This document shows positions 24,090 to 31,733 of a DNA stretch of 64,000 bases, piece after piece. Where the stretch lies: the NCBI GenBank assembly GCA_050260055.1, contig JBLNBO010000003.1, positions 1 through 64,000 on the forward strand, read 5' to 3'. The notes beneath the pieces are model-generated. The model did not search any database and was not told the DNA's origin. It worked only from the letters and a program-made list of their open reading frames with translations. Positions within the stretch are counted from its first letter, which is position 1. Each line of letters begins with the position of its first letter. The stretch comes from JBLMYQ01 sp050260055. Lineage in GTDB: Bacteria; Bacillota; Clostridia; Acetivibrionales; UBA4821. A program made the position numbers and the translations under genes.

Positions 24090-24130
24090 GTCTAACCTCC
24101 ATTAAAATCTTGACCAGTTGCTTAGTGTTG

Positions 24131-25159
24131 TCATGTCGTTGGAATTATACTTTCAAAATTATTAATTATTTGTTCTGCCAATTTTTCAATTTCACACATT
24201 TCTTTTAACCTGCTTAAATATTTCTGCTCAGTCCAGCTTTTTTCACGCTGCTCATAATATTTACTCATAATACCGCTAAATAAATGCGGATATTCAAGTT
24301 CTGATTTCAGAATAAGCCACTGTTCATAATCCAATGGGTTTATTTCCTGATACCATAAAAGAATGGTTTTTGCCAGGTCATAATCCCATCTGCCGCTTTT
24401 TTTCATGACTTTATTAAGGAACTTTCTAATATCCCTTATGGGAATATCTATTGTTATTGAATCAGTATCTAAAATAAATAAGTTACCCTCTTTATCTAAA
24501 ACGAGGTTGCCTGCGGCAAAATCCTGATGGCACAAGCATCCTAAGCTGCTCATTCTCCCTGTCCATTCAATATAACATGACTCATTTAATTGTTTAATTG
24601 AGCTCTGCATTCTATCGTAGAAGTGCGGGAATTCCTCTAATATCTTAGTTCCAAAGCTGTTATGGTTCTCCATCTGTTTTTCTTCGTTATAAAAAGTTTC
24701 TAATTTATTTATATTTTCTTTATGTTCTTTTATCAGGTTTCCTAAATGCACTTTGGGTTTGCAATCATTTGGCGGAATAAACCCAATTGAAGCATTATGA
24801 AATTTGGCCAATCCACGAACCATGACCTTTAACTCATGTCTTTTATTATAATCCGGCCTTTCTCCAATAATTGCCTCACTTAATATATAATAATCGGAAT
24901 TCAAAACCGTATATTTGCAATCTTGGTTATTCTCTATAATTCGGGGAATTTGGACTCCTTTATTCCTTAAATAATTTAATGCTGAAACAATGAATTCTAT
25001 TGTTTCTTTAGAATTAGGTTGTTTTTTTAGAATTTTCATTCCTTCTTTGGTATCTATCCACCATACCCCTTTTTTGCCTTTATAGGATTCAAGTTTGATA
25101 TCTGTAACATTGAAATTATATTTTTCAAGAACCTCTTGAACTTCCCTACTATTATTCAT
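24131..25159 (-). CDS. CotS-family spore coat protein, second paralogue
   Basis: The 342-residue protein shares the CotS pattern with its neighbour: KGVWWIDTKEGMKILKK, the LCHQDFAAGNLVLD catalytic loop, FILDTDSITIDIPIRDIRKFL, and the C-terminal YPHLFSGI, matching YPHWFFGT in the neighbour. The two are tandem duplicates that have diverged, perhaps equivalent to the CotS/CotI pair of Bacillus. The ATG follows GGAGGG. It is probably the first gene of the cotS-cotSA operon and would be expressed in sporulating mother cells. Confidence 0.87.
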   Translation of the reverse strand: MNNSREVQEVLEKYNFNVTDIKLESYKGKKGVWWIDTKEGMKILKKQPNSKETIEFIVSALNYLRNKGVQIPRIIENNQDCKYTVLNSDYYILSEAIIGERPDYNKRHELKVMVRGLAKFHNASIGFIPPNDCKPKVHLGNLIKEHKENINKLETFYNEEKQMENHNSFGTKILEEFPHFYDRMQSSIKQLNESCYIEWTGRMSSLGCLCHQDFAAGNLVLDKEGNLFILDTDSITIDIPIRDIRKFLNKVMKKSGRWDYDLAKTILLWYQEINPLDYEQWLILKSELEYPHLFSGIMSKYYEQREKSWTEQKYLSRLKEMCEIEKLAEQIINNFESIIPTT

Positions 25160-25192
25160 GCCTGCCCTCCTTAAAAGTAGTAGTTAATAGAG

Positions 25193-25228
25193 GAGTACCA
25201 GATAAAAACTCTCTCTTATCTGGTACTC
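25193..25228. terminator. Strong hairpin between the amphi-Trp gene and cotS operon
   Basis: GAGTACCAGATAA and TTATCTGGTACTC are perfectly complementary over 13 bp, with a 10-base loop. There is no clear T-run, so it may be a weak terminator or mRNA-stabilising structure. Confidence 0.5.
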
Positions 25229-25244
25229 AAAGCAATTGGTCTTA

Positions 25245-25508
25245 TTACTTGCTTTCTTCCTCTTCTTCTTCCTCTTCTTCTTCCTCTTCTTCCTCTTCTT
25301 CAACATTAGCCCATGAAATCTTTAAGGTTAGGGCCCCTTCTACCTCGTCATCCTCATACTTTATTTTATACTCCAAATCCTTATCAGCTGGCACAACAGC
25401 AAGCTGATCTTCTACTCTTAGCTGCCCTTTGGATAAGCTTCTGAATGCATCTTGAACATACTCAAAAACCTCTTTCAAAGAACCAACATTTTTTTCCTGA
25501 TACTTCAT
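25245..25508 (-). CDS. Amphi-Trp-domain-like protein with poly-Glu tail
   Basis: Residues 1-70 (SLKEVFEYVQDAFRSLSKGQ, then VPADKDLEYKIKYED and LTLKISW ending in Trp) match the layout of the amphi-Trp domain, a small module of unknown function. The tail is nearly all Glu, encoded by a GAA/GAG run (about 25257-25304 on the plus strand as TTC/CTC), which is prone to slippage. A purine-rich GGGGGG-type ribosome binding site precedes the ATG. It lies between the cotS genes and ugd. Confidence 0.7.
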   Translation of the reverse strand: MKYQEKNVGSLKEVFEYVQDAFRSLSKGQLRVEDQLAVVPADKDLEYKIKYEDDEVEGALTLKISWANVEEEEEEEEEEEEEEEESK

Positions 25509-25671
25509 TAATTAACCCCCCTAAAATAATAGTGTTTTTTATATAATATTCAATTTCTATAAATATGTTCTTCCAAGAACTTTAATGTCTTATTTCGCAT
25601 ATATTGCAAACAAATTAATTTATCGAACTCTTTCTCTTTACAAAAACTTTAATCTACAGGAGAAATATCTA

Positions 25672-26961
25672 ATGAATATATGCATTATCGGAGTAGGATA
25701 TGTTGGGCTAGTTACTGGAACATGTTTGGCAGACTTTGGCCACAATCTTATATGCCATGATATAGATGAAACAAAAATAAGCTCTCTCAAGGCTGGAAAA
25801 GTGCCCTTTTTTGAACCCGAATTATCTAATTTGATTAAAAAAAACCTGCAAAGTAAAACCATTGAATTTACTACTGACTTAAAATATTCCATTCAAAATT
25901 CAGATTTGATAATGATTTGTATTGGAACTCCTTCAAATCAGAATGGCGAAGCTGATATATCCCAGATTGAAGATGTATCTAAAAAAATTGGTTCTCTGAT
26001 TAATGATTACAAGGTAATTGCCATAAAAAGCACCGTTCCTGTTGGTACAAATAGGAAAGTCGAAAAAATTATTAGGGAGAATCTAATTAATCCCGTGGAT
26101 TTTGACGTTGTATCAAACCCTGAATTTTTACGGGAAGGAACCGCTATTTATGATATGTTTAACAGTCATAGGATAATTATAGGAAGCAACAGTAAAAGAG
26201 CTGAAAAAGTAATCAAAGATATGTACCTGCCATTTGATAAGCCTATTTATATAACTACAAGGGAAAGTGCCGAACTTATTAAATATGCTTCAAATTGCTT
26301 CTTGGCAACAAAAATATCATATATTAATGAAATAGCAAACTTTTGTGAAAAAGTTGGTGCAAACATTCTTGAAGTTGCTGAAGGCATGAGGCTAGATCCC
26401 CGAATTGGCAGTATGTTTCTCAATGCCGGAATAGGCTTTGGAGGTTCCTGCTTTCCAAAAGATTTAAAAGCATTATTATCATTTGGAAAGGAAATAGGTT
26501 ATGATTTTAAAATTATTGAAAAAACCTTGGAAGTAAATGAACTGCAAAAGATACTTCCTATTCACAAGCTGGAAAGTATCCTCGGCAGTTTGAATAATAG
26601 AACCATATGCCTCTGGGGATTATCCTTTAAACCTTATACTGATGATATACGAGAATCCCCGGCTCTGGATATTATAGACACCCTTTTAGAAAAAGGCGCC
26701 AAAATTAAAACATATGACCCCTTAAGTATGAATAATGTTAAAAAGCTTTATCCTCAATTAAAATATGAAGATGATTGTTATAAGTCAGCAGAATCTGCTG
26801 ACGGAATAATAGTTGCTACCGAACATGAAGAATTCAAAAATATTGATTTTATTAAAATCAAATCCTTAGCGCACTTGCCAATCATTGTTGATGGAAGGAA
26901 TATGTTAGATTGCTTATATCTAAGAAGCATTGGCTTTGAGTACTTTGGCATCGGCCATTAA
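25672..26961 (+). CDS. ugd: UDP-glucose 6-dehydrogenase, spore-coat cluster (YtcA/TuaD-like)
   Basis: The 429-residue enzyme oxidises UDP-glucose to UDP-glucuronate with two NAD. It has the Rossmann GVGYVGLVTG motif at the N terminus, STVPVGT, the NPEFLREGTAI segment, and the catalytic Cys in GFGGSCFPKDL. The start is ATG at 25672 behind AGGAG; an upstream in-frame start at 25585 has no ribosome binding site. Bacillus has a ytcA-ytcB pair of the same families near cotS, so this probably supplies sugars for coat polysaccharide. Confidence 0.93.
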   Translation: MNICIIGVGYVGLVTGTCLADFGHNLICHDIDETKISSLKAGKVPFFEPELSNLIKKNLQSKTIEFTTDLKYSIQNSDLIMICIGTPSNQNGEADISQIEDVSKKIGSLINDYKVIAIKSTVPVGTNRKVEKIIRENLINPVDFDVVSNPEFLREGTAIYDMFNSHRIIIGSNSKRAEKVIKDMYLPFDKPIYITTRESAELIKYASNCFLATKISYINEIANFCEKVGANILEVAEGMRLDPRIGSMFLNAGIGFGGSCFPKDLKALLSFGKEIGYDFKIIEKTLEVNELQKILPIHKLESILGSLNNRTICLWGLSFKPYTDDIRESPALDIIDTLLEKGAKIKTYDPLSMNNVKKLYPQLKYEDDCYKSAESADGIIVATEHEEFKNIDFIKIKSLAHLPIIVDGRNMLDCLYLRSIGFEYFGIGH

Positions 26962-26972
26962 TAGGTAATCTG

Positions 26973-27959
26973 TTAGCGGCGGTAGACATCGGAATAGCTT
27001 TCGCTCTCCCGCTGGATATATTCAATTTGCTTTTTTAAACCTTCCATTAAATCAAACTGCGGAGAAAACTTCAACAGCTTAATAAGTTTCTTATTATCAG
27101 CGTATGTATCTTTTACATCGCCTTTTTGTTTTTCAATAAATTCAAGCTTTGCTTTTTTACCTATTAGGCTTTCAATAATACTTATAACATCAATGAGCTT
27201 TACTATATTTCCTCCTCCAACATTAATTATTTCACCTGATAAGTCGGAATTTGCAGAAAGCAAATTCGCTTTCACTACATCATCGACGTAGGTAAAATCC
27301 CTCATTTGGGTTCCATCCCCGAATATTTTTATAGGGTTTTCTGAAAGAATTGAGGTTATAAAATAATGGAATGCCATATCCGGCCTCTGACGAGGCCCAT
27401 ATACTGTAAAATATCTCAAGCACACTGCAGGCACATCATAATTTTCGTGGTAAAGAGAACATAAATTTTCTCCCGCAAGCTTTGTTAATCCATAAGGAGA
27501 AAAAGGCTTTGGAAGGGCCTCTTCGCTCATAGGCAAAGTATTTGTATTTCCATATATTGATGAAGATGATGCATAAACAAATTTTTTAATATTTGAACCT
27601 TTGACTGCTTCTAAAAGCCTTTGGGTTGCAGATATGTTATTGATAACATACTTAGCAAACCCTTCCCCCCAGCTTCCTCTAACCCCCGGCTGGCCAGCCT
27701 GATGAAAGACTACATCAATTCCTTTAATATAGTCATTTAGAGGTATATCAATTAAATCTTCCTGCAGTAATAAAAAATTTGAATGTCCATTTAGTTTTAA
27801 CAAATTTTTTTCCTTCATTTTTTTGCTGTAATAGTCAGTAAAACAATCTATTCCTACTACATTCCAGTCATATTTTAATAATTCCTCGCATAAATTAGAA
27901 CCAATAAAACCTGCACAACCCGTTACTAATGCATTTTTGCTAATTGTTATCAACCCCAT
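26973..27959 (-). CDS. NAD-dependent nucleotide-sugar epimerase/dehydratase (YtcB-like)
   Basis: This 328-residue short-chain dehydrogenase begins with the NAD-binding GCAGFIGSNL motif. The catalytic set is visible: SSSSIYG and YGLTKLAGE (YxxxK). Then PRQRPDMAFHYF and GDGTQMRDFTYVDDVV follow as in UDP-glucuronate or UDP-glucose 4-epimerases. It is convergent with ugd, whose product is a plausible substrate. The ATG has only a weak ribosome binding site. Confidence 0.9.
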   Translation of the reverse strand: MGLITISKNALVTGCAGFIGSNLCEELLKYDWNVVGIDCFTDYYSKKMKEKNLLKLNGHSNFLLLQEDLIDIPLNDYIKGIDVVFHQAGQPGVRGSWGEGFAKYVINNISATQRLLEAVKGSNIKKFVYASSSSIYGNTNTLPMSEEALPKPFSPYGLTKLAGENLCSLYHENYDVPAVCLRYFTVYGPRQRPDMAFHYFITSILSENPIKIFGDGTQMRDFTYVDDVVKANLLSANSDLSGEIINVGGGNIVKLIDVISIIESLIGKKAKLEFIEKQKGDVKDTYADNKKLIKLLKFSPQFDLMEGLKKQIEYIQRESESYSDVYRR

Positions 27960-28099
27960 TTTTTTATGCTGTATAAGAATTATATGATTTACTTTATTTA
28001 ATTTATGTTTAGAATAAAATTATTAATTAACAATCACACATTTTGTTGCAAAGAATATTATACGTATATAATTAAAAATATAATGAAAGGAAGGTATAC

Positions 28100-28684
28100 A
28101 TGGAAAAAAAGATTTCTAACCTTCAAGATGATAATAGTATAAGAACCATTATTACTAATGCTGTTTACGGCAAATCTACTCAATCATTCAAAACCACCGT
28201 ATACATAAGACCTGAACAAACTAAAGTTCCTAATCACGTTTTAGGATGTAATATAACTGGCGCTAAAATCACTGAATGCAGCTTCGAGGATGTTTCAGAA
28301 GAAATGGGCAACGTAATTGTAAATGGAAGCTTTGAAATCCACTATTGGTATGAATTGAATAACGATACCTTTGTTGGAAAAACCATTGAAAGATTTTCAC
28401 AAAAGGTTCCGTTAAAAAACCTGGGAGGAGAATTTTACAGTGACAAACAGGTTATCGGACAATTCTCAAAAGCGCCAAAATCATTAGGAACAATGATACT
28501 TAATAAAGAAGGCATCCATACAATAGCTGTAAATGTTGCTTATGAGTTATCAGTAGAAGCTTTTGGTCAGGCTAAGTTAAATATAGTAACATATCAACCT
28601 CAAAACGTATTGAAATCAGAACAGACCAGCCAAGAGAAAGAACCTGAATTTGATTTTGAAATCAAGAATGATGACGATGATTAA
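28100..28684 (+). CDS. cotE: Outer spore coat morphogenetic protein CotE
   Basis: The 194-residue protein has CotE's layout: an N-terminal helix leading to IITNAVYGKSTQSFKTT, the strand KVPNHVLGCNITGAKITEC, and the VNGSFEIHYWYELNNDT stretch, with a very acidic C terminus (ending NDDDD). In Bacillus CotE is the scaffold for outer coat assembly. It starts with ATG after GGAAGG. The upstream 140 bases are very AT-rich and could hold a sporulation sigma promoter, but I could not assign one. Confidence 0.9.
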   Translation: MEKKISNLQDDNSIRTIITNAVYGKSTQSFKTTVYIRPEQTKVPNHVLGCNITGAKITECSFEDVSEEMGNVIVNGSFEIHYWYELNNDTFVGKTIERFSQKVPLKNLGGEFYSDKQVIGQFSKAPKSLGTMILNKEGIHTIAVNVAYELSVEAFGQAKLNIVTYQPQNVLKSEQTSQEKEPEFDFEIKNDDDD

Positions 28685-28690
28685 AAAAGG

Positions 28691-28726
28691 AAGAACCTGA
28701 AACTGCAACAGTTTCAGGTTCTTTTT
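28691..28726. terminator. Bidirectional terminator after cotE
   Basis: GAACCTGAAACT and AGTTTCAGGTTC make a perfect 12-bp stem with a 5-base loop and TTTTTT after it; the left side carries a run of A, so it also serves the convergent 28735-29280 gene. Confidence 0.9.
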
Positions 28727-28734
28727 TGGTTATT

Positions 28735-29280
28735 TTAAGAATTCAGAAGTTCTTCAAATTCCCGACCTACTTTATCGAATTCATCGGGGTCGTCAATATC
28801 TCCCCAGCATTCTTCCCCTTCTTCAATAATAAGTTTCAGGATCCAGAAATACTCATTCTCATCGTCGCCCGGTTCGAATTCTTGGTCCAAAGGAATAACA
28901 GCCAGATAAACCTCTCCGTCAAGTTCCATTTCGTCCAGGACTTCAACCCTTACTTCCTCGCCGTCTTCATCAATCAGAATCATAATATCGGCCCGCGAAT
29001 CTTCCCAGGCTTCGGCGACATACCCCCACTCAATTTCATTTGCAACCTCAACCAGTTTTTCACCATCTTTGCCGCCGGTTATAACTTCGAAGATTGCTAA
29101 ATCGCTTTCATCCGATTCCGCGAAGGATTCCATAATCCGGTAAGTGCTGTTCCCGCATTGGATATCTCCGACCACTACGAATAAGTATTCCTTGCCTCCC
29201 TCCTCTTCAAAGTCGAGCCTCGGTTCGGCAGCTTCTCTGCCCTCAATGGCAAGTTTTCCGTTTTCCTCTGTCATTTCCAT
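28735..29280 (-). CDS. Tandem DUF1292-like acidic protein
   Basis: The 181-residue, very acidic protein appears to be two DUF1292-like modules. The C-terminal one is clear (MILIDEDGEEVRVEVLDEM, YLAVIPLDQEFE, FWILKLIIEEGEE and a helix with DEFDKVGREFEELL). The N-terminal one is more divergent (EYLFVVVGDIQCGNSTYRIM, LAIFEVITGGKDG). Function unknown. Its base composition is noticeably richer in G+C than neighbouring genes, which fits Asp/Glu/Gly codons. Confidence 0.75.
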   Translation of the reverse strand: MEMTEENGKLAIEGREAAEPRLDFEEEGGKEYLFVVVGDIQCGNSTYRIMESFAESDESDLAIFEVITGGKDGEKLVEVANEIEWGYVAEAWEDSRADIMILIDEDGEEVRVEVLDEMELDGEVYLAVIPLDQEFEPGDDENEYFWILKLIIEEGEECWGDIDDPDEFDKVGREFEELLNS

Positions 29281-29451
29281 CGCTCCCTTCTTTTTTACGT
29301 CTTTTTTAATTAGATTTTTTCCTCCCGATAACTATCTAAGATACATTTTCTTCTGCAATTGCAGCTGTGAACATTATTATGAATTTAAATACCAAATCAG
29401 TTTATCATTTAGCTTTTTAAGTGTCAATAACAGCCTTATAAGTTTTACAAT

Positions 29452-30465
29452 TTATATATCTCTCCCAACAGCCTTTGCAACAACCTGCAGTTCAGTCATA
29501 AGCTGGCTGAATGTATCCGGCTTTAACGACTGTGGTCCATCACAAAGCGCCTTTTCCGGATTTGAATGAACCTCTATTATAAGACCATCTGCACCTGCCG
29601 CAGTTGCCGCCTTTGACATAGGACTAACGTATTTCCAAGTACCTGATGCATGGCTTGGGTCAACAATCACTGGCAAATGTGATACCTCTTTGATTACTGG
29701 TATTGAGCTTAGATCAAGTGTGTTACGTGTGGCAGTTTCATAGGTTCTTATTCCCCTTTCACAAAGGATTACTTTATCATTCCCCTCAAGCATCATATAT
29801 TCTGCCGCCATAAGCCATTCTTCTATAGTTGAAGATATTCCCCTCTTCAATAAAACAGGTTTCATGCTTGCTCCGATTTCCTGAAGAAGCCTAAAATTTT
29901 GCATATTTCTAGCACCAATCTGGATTATGTCTGCATACTTAGAAACAAGCTCAACATCTCTGGGGTCCATTACTTCGGTTATAACACTCATTCCGGTTAT
30001 TTCGCGGGCTTCTGCCAGCATTTTAAGGCCGTCTTCCTGCAAACCTTGAAAAGCATAAGGAGAAGTTCTTGGCTTAAAAGCGCCCCCTCGCAATATTTTT
30101 GCCCCGGCTTTTTTAACTAGCTTTGCTGTTTCAAAGAAATACTCCTTATTCTCAACCGCACATGGCCCGGCAAAGACTACTATTTCTTTCCCGCCTATTT
30201 TTATTCCATTAACATCAATTACTGTATCTTCCTGTTTGTATTCTCTGCTTGCAAGCTTGTATGGTTTCATGATTGGAATAACAGAATCCACTCCTGCCAT
30301 ATCAATAAGAATCCTTGTATCCAGGAGCCTTTTGTCTCCAACTGCTCCAATAACCGTTTTAATCTCTCCATAAATCGGATGAGTTTTAAAACCTAATTCA
30401 ACCAATTTATTTTCCACATCCTGAATTTGCTCTTGTGTTGCATAATTTTTCATTACAATTATCAT
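29452..30465 (-). CDS. aroF: 3-Deoxy-7-phosphoheptulonate (DAHP) synthase, type I-beta
   Basis: This enzyme condenses phosphoenolpyruvate and erythrose 4-phosphate, the first step of the shikimate pathway. It is 337 residues. Residues 1-70 form the ferredoxin-like regulatory domain of the I-beta type (MIIVMKNYATQEQIQDVE), and the barrel has VVFAGPCAVEN, ILRGGAFKPRTSPYAFQG and IVDPSHASG. The ATG has AGGAGG 7 bases upstream; the open frame extends further but through the T-box leader. A Phe-specific T-box controls it. Confidence 0.96.
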   Translation of the reverse strand: MIIVMKNYATQEQIQDVENKLVELGFKTHPIYGEIKTVIGAVGDKRLLDTRILIDMAGVDSVIPIMKPYKLASREYKQEDTVIDVNGIKIGGKEIVVFAGPCAVENKEYFFETAKLVKKAGAKILRGGAFKPRTSPYAFQGLQEDGLKMLAEAREITGMSVITEVMDPRDVELVSKYADIIQIGARNMQNFRLLQEIGASMKPVLLKRGISSTIEEWLMAAEYMMLEGNDKVILCERGIRTYETATRNTLDLSSIPVIKEVSHLPVIVDPSHASGTWKYVSPMSKAATAAGADGLIIEVHSNPEKALCDGPQSLKPDTFSQLMTELQVVAKAVGRDI

Positions 30466-30479
30466 GCCGATTCCTCCTT

Positions 30480-30746
30480 TAAAAATAAAATAAACTCCTA
30501 GTCCATAAAGGACCAGGAGTTGTTCTCTGATACCACCTTTAGATAAAGGCAAAGCCACATGTACAGGACTATTCCGATACACTGCTCCTATAACGGTGAA
30601 CATCCGGCACAGCCTACTCTTAACGGTTCAGCCTGCAGCTCAATGGAGAACTTCAATCATTTCTATCTGTGGAGCTTTCACTATCCTCCACTCGCTGAAA
30701 GAATCAAAACAATTTACTTTTCCATTTCATCGTTTTTATCTTATTG
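30480..30746 (-). promoter_or_regulatory. T-box riboswitch, predicted phenylalanine-specific (UUC)
   Basis: On the minus strand a stem I has the base AATGGA/TCCATT, an AGTA/GAA loop-E pair and the apical TTTCAGCGAGTGGAGG region. The T-box core AAAGGTGGTATCAG lies at about 30526-30541, slightly off the usual GGTACC. The terminator pairs AACTCCT-GTCC (30493-30504) with GGAC-AGGAGTT (30510-30521) and ends in T-rich DNA. Aligned with the tyrS T-box, the specifier is TTC (30648-30650 on the plus strand as GAA). Lack of charged tRNA-Phe would raise DAHP synthase. Confidence 0.88.
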
Positions 30747-30752
30747 GGGCTA

Positions 30753-30781
30753 ATTATAACAGCCATATTTTTTTAAGTCAA
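30753..30781 (-). promoter_or_regulatory. Sigma-A promoter of the aroF T-box transcript
   Basis: On the minus strand TTGACT (30776-30781) and a consensus TATAAT (30753-30758) are separated by exactly 17 bp, immediately upstream of the T-box leader. Confidence 0.85.
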
Positions 30782-30844
30782 TTATAAATTATGCAATTTA
30801 ATAAAAATGTGTGAAAACTCATTGTTTCTTTACCTATAAACATT

Positions 30845-31276
30845 TTAAAATCCATCTTTTCCATCTATGCTTTTTGCATTTCTCGGATAAGACCTACTAT
30901 TTCTCAACATTCTTTCAAGTGCTGCATTACATCCTTTAAAACGATCCATTGACATTTCGCCTTCTTTTTCCATAATAACGGCCACAACATCATAAACTTT
31001 ATTCTCGTCTACACCCGTTTTAAAAAAGAACACCGGCCCCTCGTTTCCAAAATACCTAGGCTTCAATTCTTTTTTCTCTTCATCTGGTTCTTCTTCTATC
31101 TTATTTTTTAAGTGTGCATAGATATGCAGTGCTATTTTTGCCTGCTTTTTCTCTTGTCGAGTATGGCTTTTCTTTTCTCTATATGAATCTATTTTACCTT
31201 TAATTGCATTCATTAAATCACCAATGTTTTTAAGTTCAGGATTCTGTTTTATTTCATTTTTATGATTATTAGACAT
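30845..31276 (-). CDS. Hypothetical protein, 143 residues
   Basis: I do not recognise this Lys/Glu-rich, probably cytoplasmic protein. The N-terminal two-thirds is helical and charged (GDLMNAIKGKIDSYREKKSH, KIALHIYAHLKNKIEEE), and the C-terminal part (NEGPVFFFKTGVDENKVYDV and RFKGCNAALERML) is mixed. The ATG has GGGAGGG 8 bases upstream. It is a single-gene unit between two T-box operons. Confidence 0.7.
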   Translation of the reverse strand: MSNNHKNEIKQNPELKNIGDLMNAIKGKIDSYREKKSHTRQEKKQAKIALHIYAHLKNKIEEEPDEEKKELKPRYFGNEGPVFFFKTGVDENKVYDVVAVIMEKEGEMSMDRFKGCNAALERMLRNSRSYPRNAKSIDGKDGF

Positions 31277-31399
31277 TTGCAGAACCCTCCCTTACATAAT
31301 ATTTTAGTAAACATCCTAATATTATTATATCATATAGGAATGGTTGCTAATAGTAAATCTTACACAATTATCCATGTGTGCTTTCTTTTACTTTTTCTA

Positions 31400-31427
31400 T
31401 TGAATTATTTTAGTTTTATATTATAAT
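31400..31427 (+). promoter_or_regulatory. Promoter of the tyrS leader
   Basis: TTGAAT (31400-31405) and TATAAT (31422-31427) are separated by 16 bp, just upstream of the tyrS T-box. Confidence 0.55.
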
Positions 31428-31444
31428 TATAATAATAATTATCA

Positions 31445-31662
31445 AAACTATGAAGGAGAAGAAGTAACAGTTTGTGGTTACATTAAGAGAGCAGATTGGC
31501 TGGTGAAAAATCTGCAGTACACAAATTTCGTGAAATACACTCTGGAGTTTCCTCTTGGACGGGTCTGACCGTTATATCAGATTTGAGGTGCATTGCACAA
31601 ATTAAGGTGGTACCACGAATCCCAGTTCGTCCTTATCTAAAATAAGACGAATCGGGATTTTT
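31445..31662 (+). promoter_or_regulatory. T-box riboswitch, tyrosine-specific (UAC)
   Basis: Stem I contains the AAGTAAC/GAAA loop-E element and the specifier TAC at 31536-31538, followed by ACTCTGG. The T-box core AAGGTGGTACCACGA lies at 31604-31618. A terminator pairs ATCCCAGTTCGTC with GACGAATCGGGAT and ends in TTTTTT (to 31662). Uncharged tRNA-Tyr would promote read-through into tyrS. Confidence 0.95.
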
Positions 31663-31733
31663 TAGTTTGAAGAAGGTTGTACTACTCGTTTCTGACGTTG
31701 TTATATTATAAAAATATAAGGAAGGTGATATTT

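Noticed and set aside
29452..30603. Longer DAHP synthase starting at 30603
   Set aside because: The extra residues translate the T-box and its terminator; the ATG at 30465 has AGGAGG.
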